A DNA stretch of 64,000 nucleotides. Origin: an uncultured Bacteroidales bacterium (lineage in GTDB: Bacteria > Bacteroidota > Bacteroidia > Bacteroidales > UBA932). Each line of letters starts with the position of its first letter. The first letter of the stretch is position 1. The stretch spans positions 1 through 64,000 of the forward strand of contig CALVDQ010000001.1 of the NCBI GenBank assembly GCA_944326325.1. The letters are read 5' to 3'. The notes under the pieces are model-generated. The model made no database searches and was not told the origin of the DNA. It was given only the letters and a program-made list of their open reading frames with translations. A program made the translations under genes and the position numbers. This document shows, one piece after another, positions 45,582-56,426 of the stretch.

Positions 45582-47123
45582 TTATTTGTCGAAAAACTCT
45601 ATAAGATCATAGACATTATAGTTTATGTCTTTCATGAATGTCCCGAGCTGAGGATAGACTTCGTAGTAATTGTCGAAAAGCCCCTTGTTCGCCGGCTTTC
45701 CGTCATTGTCGTCGCCGTCATCGTCCTGATACTTGAACCAGTGCCAGCCGACACAGTTCTTCGCTTCGAGGAGGCCGAGGGTGAAATGCTGGTATGCATA
45801 CGCCCTGTCTGCCTGGGTCTTCACGGCGAAGCCTGCTCCTGATGTGTTCGGAAGGTCGGTATCCATAGCCTTCGTATAGAATTCAGTAACCATGAAAGGA
45901 GCATCCGGTGCCCATTCTTCCCAGTTCTTTACAGCTGAGTCAAGCTCTACATCCCAACGGGAATAATAGTTGATCGAGATTATGTCACAGTACTTTCCTG
46001 CAGCCTGGACAATACTCTTCATGTATTTAGGCTTGCCGTGCAGACGGCTTCCAAGGTAAAGCATATTCTTGTCGACTTTTTCGAGGGCTTCCTTGACACC
46101 CTTGTAATACTTCTCGGCAAGCATACCTGCGAATTCCTCGTTGAGCTCTTCGGTGACCTTGTCCGCGCCCTTGCTGTCCATGAACTGCCTGGCTGTCGTA
46201 TAGGCAATATCCGTCGTGTTCTTTGAATTGAGGATCCTGTCAAGGATATATTCTGAATTGGAGGTGAAGTTTATCTCGTTGTCGGAGAAGAACCCGAGGA
46301 CATTGGCATCGTTCAAGTAGACGCTCAGATCCTCCCTGATGTATTTCTCGCAGAATTCCGGCCATTCGTCATAGAGGACAAGAGCTGCTGCGGTATTGCT
46401 GTTGCCGTTGCAGTACGACAGCCCGTATTCACTCCTGAAAGCAGACAGGAAGCCGAATGATGGAGCGAGGATTATAGGATTGCTGCTGTGCATCCTGTTA
46501 TATTCCCTGATGGAAGCGTAGTCACTGAAAGCCCCGGAAGCATGCACACCGACCTTCGCGAGCTCTTCCTGTGTGCTGTCCATCCATTCGTCCACACTTC
46601 CGAACTTCTCTTTGAAGGCATTTGAATTCCTGCTTGAAGAACCCTGTCTCAGGGATGCTACTCCCCTGTGGTGGTGGAGATATCCGTACGGGTCAACTAT
46701 CCACCATCTTCCGTCAATCTTCTTCACATAGAAACGGCCTGTCGACTCCTGCTGAGGCAGGTCGGTTGCAGAACCGTATTTATTGGTATGAGCCACATAA
46801 TCAGCCCGTGTACACTCGTAGTCAAAGCCGCTGAGATATGGAAGTATCCTCGCCTTTGCCGTCCTCCAGTTTACCGGAACGGATGTAGAGTATTCCATAG
46901 TGATCGGACGGTAGAGATGTCCGTTCGGGGACGGGCTGTATGCTTCCTCAGCCCCGGGTTCCGGCAGTTCCCATTCCGCATCTTCAGGCTCCTCGACCTG
47001 CTCGTCTCCGTCTGTCCACCAGCTGTTACCGGACGAAAGCGGGGTCTTTTCAGTACATGATGCCATTCCTGTAGCGCAGATTACAAGTACTGCTATGGAT
47101 AATAAGTTCTTAGAGTATCTCAT
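45582..47123 (-). CDS. Clan GH-A glycoside hydrolase, GH50/agarase-like lipoprotein
   Basis: 513 residues, lipobox MASC (Cys about 23). A TIM-barrel hydrolase follows. GRWWIVDPYGYLHHHRGVA near residue 137 is the agarase-type entry block, FFSDNEINF (about 275-283) carries the likely acid/base Glu, and PFMVTEFYTKA (about 415) the likely nucleophile Glu. WHWFKYQDDD near residue 465 is also typical. The nearest family I recognise is GH50 beta-agarase, but nothing else in the locus points to agar, so the substrate is open. It is the last gene of the SASA-GH2-GH50 run, 28 bp after GH2. Confidence 0.65.
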   Translation of the reverse strand: MRYSKNLLSIAVLVICATGMASCTEKTPLSSGNSWWTDGDEQVEEPEDAEWELPEPGAEEAYSPSPNGHLYRPITMEYSTSVPVNWRTAKARILPYLSGFDYECTRADYVAHTNKYGSATDLPQQESTGRFYVKKIDGRWWIVDPYGYLHHHRGVASLRQGSSSRNSNAFKEKFGSVDEWMDSTQEELAKVGVHASGAFSDYASIREYNRMHSSNPIILAPSFGFLSAFRSEYGLSYCNGNSNTAAALVLYDEWPEFCEKYIREDLSVYLNDANVLGFFSDNEINFTSNSEYILDRILNSKNTTDIAYTTARQFMDSKGADKVTEELNEEFAGMLAEKYYKGVKEALEKVDKNMLYLGSRLHGKPKYMKSIVQAAGKYCDIISINYYSRWDVELDSAVKNWEEWAPDAPFMVTEFYTKAMDTDLPNTSGAGFAVKTQADRAYAYQHFTLGLLEAKNCVGWHWFKYQDDDGDDNDGKPANKGLFDNYYEVYPQLGTFMKDINYNVYDLIEFFDK

Positions 47124-47151
47124 TACTATGTTTTTATTGGTTATTATTTTC

Positions 47152-49815
47152 TCAGTAGCAACGGTATATCCTTACAGCGTTGAGCACAGGCTCACCCTTC
47201 ACCGGAGTGAAGTCCACCGAAAGTCCGCCGTCTCCTGTGACTACGACCGGGAATTTCTTTATGACAGCCCGCTCATAGCCGCATTCCTTTGCTATATCAA
47301 ACTCCTTGAGCACAGGCTGGCCGTTGATGCTGACATCGAATATCCTGTCTGACTTCTCATTCCTGATGACATCGTTCCCGAGATTGTACGCCAGAGCTGC
47401 CTTGTCCTTGCCGGACTCAAGATCGGCAAAATACAGATAGACATAATAGTATCCGTCCGGAACATCCGCCCTGAAGCTCTCTATACCTTTCCGCTGCGTC
47501 TGGAACACAGGATCCTGGTCGGTGCCGAGGACATCCACATCTGAGGCAGGCAGGCTTCCGTGCCGTGTCTTTGTCCTGGCGGCTTCTCCGCCAGTGTATC
47601 CCCAGCTGCCCTGCACGTATTCTTTTTCCGGTATCCATACCATGCCTGCAGCCCTGTCCTCGAAGTAACGTTTCGAACCGAGCATGACATTGAGTTCCGT
47701 GAAACTGTCTGCACCAGCATCCGATGGAGTCAGTCTGAAATCGATACGGAGCATGTCGTACATAGGTACACCGTCTTTCTCTGCAGCAGCCGAAAGTATG
47801 TTCTGCCCATCGGTGAAAGGTACGCTGAAATATGCCGTACCGTTCTCTGTCCTGCGCTTTCCAAGGCTTGTCCCGTTGTGGCAAAGCTCGACTTGATCTG
47901 CATTCGAATATACTTCCACCGGCTGGACACATCTTCCGTCTCCGGCATCCAACCCGCCGCGTACCTTCCATCCGCTGCCGCCTATACGGAGCACAGGGTC
48001 TTCACTCAGGACCGACTGATACAGCCAGTAGCTATCCTTGATCTCACGGTCGACTCCGGTTATGCCCTTGTTGTTGACGTTCGGAACAGCATCCCTCCTC
48101 GCCTCGGAATAGAAGTCGTTCAGGTTCCATATAGTAGTGCCGGCGAGCCACTTGCGCTCAAGTATTGCCGGTATGTAATGATGGTGGTACTTCAGACCGT
48201 ACTCACAGGTGAAGTCAAACCTTTCGGAATCAAAGGAGTGGAGTCTCGGATCCACATCCGCGCCGTATTCCGTCACCAGGATGCTCTGCCGAGGGAACAT
48301 GGAATGTATCTTGTCCAGCTGCCTTGCAAACCCGTCGAAACCGTTGCTGTACCATCCGTTGTACAGGTTCCAGCCGAGGATCTTCGGAAGGGCGGCGATT
48401 CCGCATTCCGCATACAGCCCTGGATTGCTGTGGCAAGGAAGCATAGTATACCTCTCCTTGTCCAGTTCCCTTATGGTATTCTCTATGCCGGACGCTATCT
48501 TATAGACATAATCGAGGTATGTACGTTTCTCTGTTTCATTGTTCTTGTCGTAAGGCGGGCGGAGAAGGACCTCGTTCATATAAGCCCACATTATGACAGA
48601 CGGTGAGTTATAGCTCTGCCAGACCATTTCCTTGGTCATCGTGATACAGTTTTCCTCGAATTCCTCCGTCATAGTCACTGCATTGACGACAGGAATCTCT
48701 ATGGATGTGACAATCCCTTCCCTGTCACACATCTGGGTTATCACCGGATCCTGCGGATAATGGGCGATCCTCAGGAAATTGCCTCCCATCTCCTTCAGCA
48801 GACGGATATCCCTTACATGCATTTCATCCCTTAGGGCATTCCCGAGCCTGCTGTAGTCCTGGTGCCGGTTCGTACCCATCAGTTTCCGGTATTTCCCGTT
48901 AAGGTAGAATCCTTCGTCAGGGTCGAAGCTGTACCAGCGGATGCCGAAAGAGGAGCTGACACGGTCAAGGACCCTTCCGTCCCTGTCCTGCAAGGTAGTA
49001 TAGACCTTATAAAGCTGCGGACTGTCAATATCCCAGAGTGCAGGGTTGTCTATCGTAACAGTCTGGAGATTCTCCTCGTTGACAGTGCTGCCCTTTATCT
49101 TCATCTTGCCGCGGAGTGTGCTGACTGTCTGTCCGTCAGGAGCCACGATACGGTGCTCGACTGTCACCGCCTCCTTGGTACTACCGGCATTCGTCACCAT
49201 GGTCCGGATCTCAACCTCGGCAGAAGTGCTGTCAACCGAAGGCGTGGACAAATAGACTCCGTCTGTGGCATAATGGGTTACAGATATATGAGTATCTTCT
49301 GTAATCATCAGATACACATCCCTGTAGATACCTCCAAAGAAAGTGAAGTCCGCAGACAGAGGCGGAATCTGTTCATTATAGCTGTTGTCTACCTTGACTA
49401 CAAAGGTATTCTCCCCGCTATGGACATAGTCCGTGATATCGAAGCAGAATGCGGTGTACCCGCCTTTGTGCGTTCCAGCCAGACTGCCGTTCACATACAG
49501 TCCCGCCTCCTGGTTCGCCCCCTCAAAACGGATATAGGCCCTTTTTCCCTCAAGGGAATCGTTTATTGCCACATTTTTCCTGTAAAACCCGATGCCGCGG
49601 TAATATCCCGGCACCTCATCCCATGAATCACTGGCATTCCATGTATGCGGGATAGATACGGTCTCGGCAAATGTGCCTTCCGTCACCGCAAACGGGTCCT
49701 GAAGCTCACCTTTATGGAACTGCCACGATTCGTTTATGGTGCGGACTGTCCTCTGGGAATATGCGAAATACGGGACAGCAGCCAGAAGGAAAAGGCTGAG
49801 AAGATATCGTTTCAT
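47152..49815 (-). CDS. Glycoside hydrolase family 2 with malectin-like C-terminus
   Basis: 887 residues with a signal peptide (ending YSQRT). GH2 order: jelly-roll sugar-binding domain (about 25-190), Ig-like domain, TIM barrel (about 290-590) with acid/base Glu in MWAYMNEVLL and nucleophile in ILVTEYGADVDP, a DUF4982-type domain, then a malectin-like domain (about 720-885; DVSINGQPVLKEFDIA). GH2 covers beta-galactosidase, beta-glucuronidase and others; the beta-glucuronidase NxKG motif was not found, so exo-beta-galactosidase-like activity is more likely. ATG at 49815 is chosen over 49842, which overlaps the esterase gene. Confidence 0.88.
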   Translation of the reverse strand: MKRYLLSLFLLAAVPYFAYSQRTVRTINESWQFHKGELQDPFAVTEGTFAETVSIPHTWNASDSWDEVPGYYRGIGFYRKNVAINDSLEGKRAYIRFEGANQEAGLYVNGSLAGTHKGGYTAFCFDITDYVHSGENTFVVKVDNSYNEQIPPLSADFTFFGGIYRDVYLMITEDTHISVTHYATDGVYLSTPSVDSTSAEVEIRTMVTNAGSTKEAVTVEHRIVAPDGQTVSTLRGKMKIKGSTVNEENLQTVTIDNPALWDIDSPQLYKVYTTLQDRDGRVLDRVSSSFGIRWYSFDPDEGFYLNGKYRKLMGTNRHQDYSRLGNALRDEMHVRDIRLLKEMGGNFLRIAHYPQDPVITQMCDREGIVTSIEIPVVNAVTMTEEFEENCITMTKEMVWQSYNSPSVIMWAYMNEVLLRPPYDKNNETEKRTYLDYVYKIASGIENTIRELDKERYTMLPCHSNPGLYAECGIAALPKILGWNLYNGWYSNGFDGFARQLDKIHSMFPRQSILVTEYGADVDPRLHSFDSERFDFTCEYGLKYHHHYIPAILERKWLAGTTIWNLNDFYSEARRDAVPNVNNKGITGVDREIKDSYWLYQSVLSEDPVLRIGGSGWKVRGGLDAGDGRCVQPVEVYSNADQVELCHNGTSLGKRRTENGTAYFSVPFTDGQNILSAAAEKDGVPMYDMLRIDFRLTPSDAGADSFTELNVMLGSKRYFEDRAAGMVWIPEKEYVQGSWGYTGGEAARTKTRHGSLPASDVDVLGTDQDPVFQTQRKGIESFRADVPDGYYYVYLYFADLESGKDKAALAYNLGNDVIRNEKSDRIFDVSINGQPVLKEFDIAKECGYERAVIKKFPVVVTGDGGLSVDFTPVKGEPVLNAVRIYRCY

Positions 49816-49826
49816 ACACGAAAAGC

Positions 49827-50684
49827 TTATTTGCCGTAACACATTTTCAGGACTTTTTCAGCATAGCGCTCCCCGAGGAGTATCTGGCCGTCCCGGCTGA
49901 AATGAGGGTCGGTCTCATCCTTGAGAGGAGTACAGTCTTCCGAAGAGACATAGTCGGAATTCGATATGGTTTCTCCGATCTCGTGTATCACAGGATTGAA
50001 CTTGGAGGCGTTCTGATGCCACTGTGCGATCTCTCCGGCTATGAAAGGTATGTCCCTGACACCAAGTTCCTGTCTAAGACCGTCAGCAATGGTCTTCAGC
50101 TTGTCGAGATATCCGTCAGGATTGCTGCTGTTGGATTCGCCCTGATGCCAGAGGATAGCTTTCAGTTCTCCATACGCCATAGCTTCCTGCGCTCTTTCCA
50201 CAGCCTCGTCATAAAAGCAGAGCTTCACCTTCCCGCCGTTGTCGTTCTCTATTTCCGTCTCCTTGCCAGGCACCCACTCATTGATATTGGACCCGCCTCT
50301 GGCATTAACGACAAGCAGAATCTTCCGTCCTGTCGTCTCAGATACCTTCCGGGAAAAACTGAAACCGGGATTTATAGCCTGATAACTGATTTTCTTGCGG
50401 ATCGTGGAATATTTGTTCAGCGGATTCGAAGCAGCTTCCGGACGGCCTTCGTCATCAAGAAGGAATACGTTTTCAGAAAATACATTTTCGTCACCTTCGA
50501 GCATAAGGCCTCTTCCGGCCATATTGGACTGGCCTATAAGCAGAAAGACATCATATTCTTTTTTCGGCTGTCCGCCGTCTGTACCGCCTACCGGATCAGG
50601 AGCGTCCGGCTTTCCTGTACAGGATGCAAACACTGTCAGGCATGACAATGAAAGGAATACGATAAACAAATATTTTAGTTTCAT
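49827..50684 (-). CDS. SASA-domain carbohydrate acetylesterase (CE6-like)
   Basis: 285 residues, lipobox FASC (Cys about 22). SGNH-type esterase (PF03629, SASA): FLLIGQSNMAGRG with the nucleophile Ser (about 54), ILWHQGESNSSNPDGY, and DETDPHFSRDGQ with the catalytic Asp-x-x-His near residue 263. CE6 and related enzymes remove O-acetyl groups from plant or algal polysaccharides. First gene of the SASA-GH2-GH50 run; GH2 follows after 11 bp. Confidence 0.85.
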   Translation of the reverse strand: MKLKYLFIVFLSLSCLTVFASCTGKPDAPDPVGGTDGGQPKKEYDVFLLIGQSNMAGRGLMLEGDENVFSENVFLLDDEGRPEAASNPLNKYSTIRKKISYQAINPGFSFSRKVSETTGRKILLVVNARGGSNINEWVPGKETEIENDNGGKVKLCFYDEAVERAQEAMAYGELKAILWHQGESNSSNPDGYLDKLKTIADGLRQELGVRDIPFIAGEIAQWHQNASKFNPVIHEIGETISNSDYVSSEDCTPLKDETDPHFSRDGQILLGERYAEKVLKMCYGK

Positions 50685-50711
50685 ACAGAATAATGGTATT
50701 GGTTACTTCCG

Positions 50712-50719
50712 CAAAAATA
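50712..50719 (-). promoter_or_regulatory. Candidate -7 box for the SASA-GH2-GH50 run
   Basis: The minus strand reads TATTTTTG (TAnnTTTG), 28 nt before the esterase ATG, in the 101-bp gap after the HTCS gene. No clear -33. Confidence 0.4.
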
Positions 50720-50785
50720 ACCCCAGGCACCGGCCGGTAATGGCACTTCTGTACAAATAAATATAAAAATGGTCCAAGACTGCCG

Positions 50786-53700
50786 TCATTTGTCAACGCC
50801 CATCTCTTTCCTGTATGCTGCAGGAGTCTTCCCGTAAAGATTCCTGAAACATTTTATGAAATAGCTCGGGGAACTGAACCCGAGGGAATAGGCGATATCC
50901 GACATGCTCGCGTCCGGATTCTCCAAAAGCCGCGTAGCAGCCTGCTTGAGTCGTATGGTCGATATGAATTCGTTCGGAGACTGGCCGGTCAATCCCCTGA
51001 TTTTCGTGAAAAGATAAGTCCGGCTTATCCCCATCTCCTTTGCGAATGTGTTTATGGAGAACTCCGGATCGTCAAGATGTTGCAGGACCAGGTCAACGGC
51101 TTTCTGGAGCATCGCCTGGTCATTCGGATTTGCCGAAAGCATCCGGACAGAAGCATCCGGATGCCTCATATATTTTTCCTGAAGCCTTCTGCGTCCAGTC
51201 ACAAGATTGTTGCATCTCGCTACAAGAAGCTTGACACTGAACGGTTTGGTAATATAGTCATCCGCTCCTGTCTGGAGACCTTCCACCACGTGTTCCTCCG
51301 CATTTCTGGCGGTAAGAAGCACTATCGGGATATGGCAAGTCTCTATATCGTTTTTCAGTTTGGCACACATCTCTACTCCAGACATGCCCGGCATCATGAT
51401 GTCGCTAAGAATTATATCCGGACCTTCCTTCTTGGCCATCTCTATGCCTTCCATCCCGTCCTTGGCCGTGATTATATTGTAAATCGGAGAGAATATCCTG
51501 TCGAGCATATCCCTTACGTCATCATTGTCTTCAACGATGAGCATCCGGACGTCAGACCTGCCGCCACCTCCTCCGTCCGATTCAGGTATGTCCTCTCTCC
51601 TGTAATCTGGAATATACTTGTGGGGCTCCGTTTCCGTCCCCTGACAGATTATTACGGAAGAACTGTCGTAATGAGGATCCTTTTTCAGCAAGACAGTAAA
51701 AACACTGCCTTTTCCGATTTCGCTTTCAACGCTTATTGTCCCGTCATGCATTTCGACTATAGTCTTTGCCAGGGACAGGCCTACTCCCGAACCCTGGGAC
51801 TGTACGGCGGCATCCATGCTGTCTTCCTGCCAGAAACGTTCGAATACGTGAGGAAGGCTCCCGGCGGCAATTCCCCGTCCAGTATCAGAGACCTTTATGG
51901 AGATGCTGTCTCCCCGGTCTTCAATGGCAAGCGAGATGCTGTCTCCCCGGTTCGTATATTTAAACGCGTTGGAAAGCAGGTTATAGATGACCTTCTCCAT
52001 CTGCACAGGATCGAACCGGAGACAGAGGGACGCATTAGGGGCACTGAAACTGAATTCTATCCCCTTATGGGTGGCATATTCTTCAAATGAAAGGAATATT
52101 TCACGGCAAAAGGCGGTTATGTCATTGTCCGATACCCTGAGCTTGAAATATCCCTGGTCTTCTTTCCTTATGTCTATTATCTCATCAACCAGACGCCTCA
52201 TTCTCCGGGAACTCCTGTATGTGTTAAGGATACTCGAATATACCGCCGGTTTCAGGTCATTCCTGGACAACAGCATCTCCAGCTGCCCGTTGATCAGAGT
52301 AAGAGGAGTCCGGAATTCATGTGATATATTTGTGAAGAAACGGAGTTTCTGCTGGTTGACGGAATTTACATAGTCTTTCTCCCGTTTTTCCGAATCAAGA
52401 ACAGTACGGAGGCGGATGTTTGTCGTATAGGCCTGGATAAGGTATACGATAACTCCGGTTACAGCCATGATTATGATAAGGAGGAAATACCAGGTCTTAT
52501 AGAACGGTGCAATGACCTTTATCGCTATCCTTCTTTCCGGGAAAGTCCCGTCCGTATTCTTCAATGTACCCCGGATAATGAATGTATAATGTCCGGGATT
52601 GAGGTTGGTATACGCAACATAATCTTTGAAACCGGCATATATGAAGTCATCGTCGAAACCTTCAAGCTTATACTCTATCAGAGTATTGGCAGGAAGCGTA
52701 TGGTCATTGTCAGCCAGTTCGAAACCGATAGACGCATGTCCCGGCTCCAGCCTGATATGGTCCTGGTAGAGTATATCTTCCTGTAGTGTAGCCTTCGGGG
52801 AATGCGGTGCAGGAGAAATATGCTCATTATCGATGACAAGGCCCGTGACATATACGCTATAGTCATGTGGTCTGTTCTGCAATTCCCTGCATCTTATGGA
52901 GACCATTCCTATCAGACTGCTTGCATAAAGTTCGCCGTCGCCGGTGATGAAAAGGCTGTTTTCATTGATTGATGTAAGCGGGAACCCGTTGTAATGGCTG
53001 AACGAGGTCATCTCGCCGCTATCCGGATCGAGCCGGGCTATGCCATTGTTTGTCGACACATATATGAGCCCGGATGTCACGTCCTCGGCGATTCCCGTAA
53101 TATAGCCATTCTCCAGGGATCCGTCATTCCCGAAACTGCGAAAACTGTCAGTCTGCCTGTCGTACAGGAAAAAGCCTGAACCTGAAGATCCGAACCACAG
53201 TCTTCCTGCACTGTCCTCAAGGATAGAATTCATATTATTGTTGACCCATCCGAATCCGGTACTGGAAAACGGGAAATATCGTGTAATTCCGTCAGCAGGG
53301 CTGAAACAGTACAGGTCCGTCGATGTTGTAAACCACAGGTTGCCATCTTCGCTGGCTTCTATATCCCATACCTGGGCCCGATGTTCGGCATTGAATCCTG
53401 TGTTCAACCGGGATATCTTCCCTGTGTGTTTGTCAAGTACGGCGATTCCAGTATTGGAAGCAAGTAGAATGGAATCCCCGTAATGCTCCATCTGCACCAC
53501 ATTTTCAAGTTTCTGGTCCGAGGTACCTTCGACAACCGGCCCGTAATGCCTGACTTCCATTGTTTCAAGGTCCACCCTGTCTATCCCGTCATAAAGAGTA
53601 GCCACCCACAGGACATTCTTACGGTCATCCACAAGGAGGGACTTGATTATATTCGACGACAATCCATCCCCTGTCCTGAAGTTGCGGAATGTATTGTTCC

Positions 53701-54821
53701 TGCGGTCATATCCGTTAAGGCCTCCTCCTTCCGTTCCTATCCACAGCATACCTGAGCTGTCTTCAGCCATGGACGTTATCAGCGGGGAACTCAGGTGTCC
53801 TTCCGTATTCGCCAGAGGACAGTAGTACCTGTAGCTGTCATATATGGTGTTGTAAAGACACAGTCCCTCATAGAACGATCCTATCCAGAGGGTCCCCTGG
53901 CTGTCGCATATCATGGAAATTATCGATCGCATATCGAATGCGGTCTGCTGCAATTCGTACCGGTACTTGTAAAACCTGCTGGACAAGGGATCGAATTTGG
54001 ACAGCCCGTCGAAAGTGCTTACCCACAGATTCCCGTCCAGATCTTCGCACACCTGCCTGACATTGTTGTGCCCGACAGAGTACGGGTCGTCCTTGCTGTG
54101 CGAATAATGCGTCATTTCACCGGTCCTGCCGTCAATGAAGTACAGGCCTTCAGCCCTTGTCGCTATCCATATGTTTCCTTTGGAATCCTCAAACAGGGAA
54201 TTGGTCTCTCCCATCATGAAATGGAAGACAATATGCCCATCCTTGTCCACCTTGTACAGGCCATGCTTGCTGGTGCAGATATACTGGCTGCCGGAACTGT
54301 CCACTATGAAACAGTCTATGACAGCTCCCTTGATTCCGGCCCTGTCGAACCGGAACCTTGTCTCAAACTTGCCGGTCTCCCTGCTGAAGGTCCGTAAGAT
54401 ACCCCCCCCCCGCGACCCAGAGACGTTCTCCGTCAAAATAGATATGCCTCACATTGTCTTCTTTCAGCATCGTGAACTTCCCGGTCTTCATATCGAATTC
54501 GGAAAGGCTGTTCAGACCTTTTATGAAAAGGTGGCCCTTCCCGTCTCCACATATAGCCCGGATATTGTTCTCCCTTATGGCGGAGGTATCTGAATATGAA
54601 GGCTTGAAAGTCTTTATCCGGTGACCGTCGTACCTGTTCAGCCCGTCCATGGTCCCTATCCATATAAACCCGAACTCATCCTGATATATGGAATTGACCG
54701 TATAATGAGACAGACCCTGCTCGACACTTATGTGGCGGACATTTATATCCCTGTGGTTCTCTGCGGAAACAAACAGTGGCAGAATCAGAAACAATAGTGT
54801 TGATATTATGCGGTTTATCAT
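50786..54821 (-). CDS. Hybrid two-component system regulator (HTCS), frameshifted at a G10 tract
   Basis: Single-protein sensor, kinase and transcription factor that controls polysaccharide utilisation genes. The frame from 54821 ends about 150 codons in, at 54363; the rest reads in another frame from 54436 to 50786. The junction is a run of ten G (minus strand) at 54402-54411. With nine or twelve G the product would be one protein (1344 aa with nine). Domains in order: signal peptide, beta-propeller repeats (WIGTEGGGLNGYDRRNNTF and others), Y_Y_Y domain, one TM (WYFLLIIIMAVTGVIVYLIQ), HisKA (NISHEFRTPL), HATPase (NLLSNAFKY, GSGVGLSLAK), receiver (phospho-Asp in LSDIMMPG) and AraC HTH (DIAYSLGFSSPSYFIKCFRN). 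All downstream domains are intact, which argues against old decay. Confidence 0.88.
54402..54411. repeat. C10/G10 homopolymer inside the HTCS gene
   Basis: Ten C on the plus strand (G on the coding strand), in the propeller part where the protein reads LWVAGGG. One base less joins the two frames as WVAGGGILRTFSRETG, a normal propeller repeat. Tracts of nine or more G are prone to slipped-strand length change. Confidence 0.95.
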
Positions 54822-54844
54822 TGTCCTCGTATTTTTAGGGTCGC

Positions 54845-54852
54845 CAAAATTA
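54845..54852 (-). promoter_or_regulatory. Candidate -7 box for the HTCS gene
   Basis: The minus strand reads TAATTTTG (TAnnTTTG), 24 nt before the HTCS ATG. No clear -33. Confidence 0.35.
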
Positions 54853-54875
54853 CGGATTTTTGAATGATATTGCCA

Positions 54876-54930
54876 TATTTTTGTATTTATTTAGTCAATC
54901 CGGCTGCCGCTTTACAGATATTTTTGTATT
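54876..54930 (+). promoter_or_regulatory. Duplicated -7-like boxes before the tandem esterases
   Basis: ATATTTTTGTATT occurs twice, with TATTTTTG at 54876-54883 and 54919-54926, 43 bp apart; each matches TAnnTTTG. The second lies 22 nt before the ATG at 54949. Either could be the promoter of the esterase pair or part of a direct-repeat operator. Confidence 0.4.
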
Positions 54931-54948
54931 GTAAAAAAGCTAATAATC

Positions 54949-56421
54949 ATGAAAAGAATTTCCACGATCATCTTGACCGCAGCTCTCGCATTGGGCTGCA
55001 GCGGCGAAGAGCAGGACCCGGTACGTCAGCCGGATGTCCCGTCCGGAGGGCTCAATCCATATCTCCCCAGCGAACTGGACCTGCCTGCGATAATCAGCGA
55101 CAACATGGTGCTCCAGCAGAACACACAGGCAAACATCTGGGGCAAGGCTATTCCAGGTTCGGAAATCACTGTCCAGACATCATGGAGGACAGAGCCCTTC
55201 ACTTCCATAACAGGGAACGACGGGATCTGGGTGGTCCCTGTAGACACTCCGTCAGCCACGGAAGAACCGCAGAGCATGACCATAAAAGACAGTCAGCGGG
55301 CCGAAGAGAAAATAGAGAACATCCTCATCGGAGAAGTATGGTTATGCTCGGGCCAGTCCAATATGGAGATGCCGATGCGGGGGTTCGGCGTAAATACGGA
55401 CAATTATCAGCCTGTGAAAGATTCCGAGCAGGAACTCTCTACAGCGAACTTCCCTTCATTCAGATATTTCAAGGTACCGTATGCAGACCTGAAGGCTGCT
55501 GCGGTTGAACCTCAGTTCGACATCAACAAAGGGAACGGGGAATGGACAGTCTGCACACCCACTGATGCAAAAGAATTCAGTGCCATCGCATTCTTCTTCG
55601 GGAGGAAGCTGCACCAGAGTCTCGGCATTCCTGTCGGTATGATCGGATGCTCATACGGAGGCACACCGATAGCGGCATGGATGAAGAATTCAGGAGAAGT
55701 TGTCGCAGCGGAAAAACGCTCTCCGGGGATACTCTACAACGGTATGATATGGCCGATCCACTACTATACCCTCCGGGGTTTCCTGTGGTATCAGGGAGAA
55801 TCTGACCTGTCGAATACAGATTATGCGGAAAACATGAAAGAGATGGTATCCAGATGGCGCAGCGACTGGGGAGATATGGAGAACAGTCTCCCGTTCTATT
55901 ATGTCCAGGTCGCACCTTACGGCTACAAAGACAATCTTTCGGCAGCCAGGATGATGGAAACCCAGTTCAATGTCATGTCCGAGATTCCGAATTCCGGTGT
56001 CGTATCGACATCTGATGTCGGAGACAGGGAATACCAGCATTATCCAGACAAGAAAGTGCCCGCAGAGAGGCTTCTGCTCTGGGCAGGCAAAAATGTCTAC
56101 GGATTCAGCGATGTAGACCCCCACGGGCCTGCATACGAAAGCATGGAGATTTCAGGGAATAAGGCTATCATAACTTTCAGCCACGCTGAGTCTCTTGTCT
56201 GCGGATACCGGAACATCCCGTACGTGCAGATAGCCGGAAACGACAGGCAATTCTACAGCGCCGAGGCGGTGATCGGCCCCGGGCCTTGCCAGATTACGGT
56301 GTCAAGTCCGCAAGTCGCCGAGCCTGCAGCTGTAAGGTATTGCTTCACAAGCTGGCATGTCGGAACTTTGTACAACCAGGACGGTCTTCCTGTATATCCT
56401 TTCAGAACGGACAAATGGTAA
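54949..56421 (+). CDS. Sialate O-acetylesterase-like SASA lipoprotein, copy 1
   Basis: 490 residues, lipobox LALGC (Cys about 17). Beta-rich N-terminal domain (about 45-120; IISDNMVLQQNTQANIWGKA), then the SGNH esterase domain: VWLCSGQSNMEMPMRGF with nucleophile Ser (about 132), GIPVGMIGCSYGGTPIAAWM and LRGFLWYQGESDLSNT. These enzymes deacetylate sugars; in glycan loci they often act on acetylated xylan or pectin side chains rather than sialate. Divergent from HTCS, 5 bp before a paralogue. Confidence 0.88.
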   Translation: MKRISTIILTAALALGCSGEEQDPVRQPDVPSGGLNPYLPSELDLPAIISDNMVLQQNTQANIWGKAIPGSEITVQTSWRTEPFTSITGNDGIWVVPVDTPSATEEPQSMTIKDSQRAEEKIENILIGEVWLCSGQSNMEMPMRGFGVNTDNYQPVKDSEQELSTANFPSFRYFKVPYADLKAAAVEPQFDINKGNGEWTVCTPTDAKEFSAIAFFFGRKLHQSLGIPVGMIGCSYGGTPIAAWMKNSGEVVAAEKRSPGILYNGMIWPIHYYTLRGFLWYQGESDLSNTDYAENMKEMVSRWRSDWGDMENSLPFYYVQVAPYGYKDNLSAARMMETQFNVMSEIPNSGVVSTSDVGDREYQHYPDKKVPAERLLLWAGKNVYGFSDVDPHGPAYESMEISGNKAIITFSHAESLVCGYRNIPYVQIAGNDRQFYSAEAVIGPGPCQITVSSPQVAEPAAVRYCFTSWHVGTLYNQDGLPVYPFRTDKW

Positions 56422-56426
56422 CAGAT

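Noticed and set aside
54363..54821. Separate small beta-propeller protein gene
   Set aside because: Its end is created only by the G10 frameshift; signal peptide and repeats continue naturally into the downstream HTCS frame.
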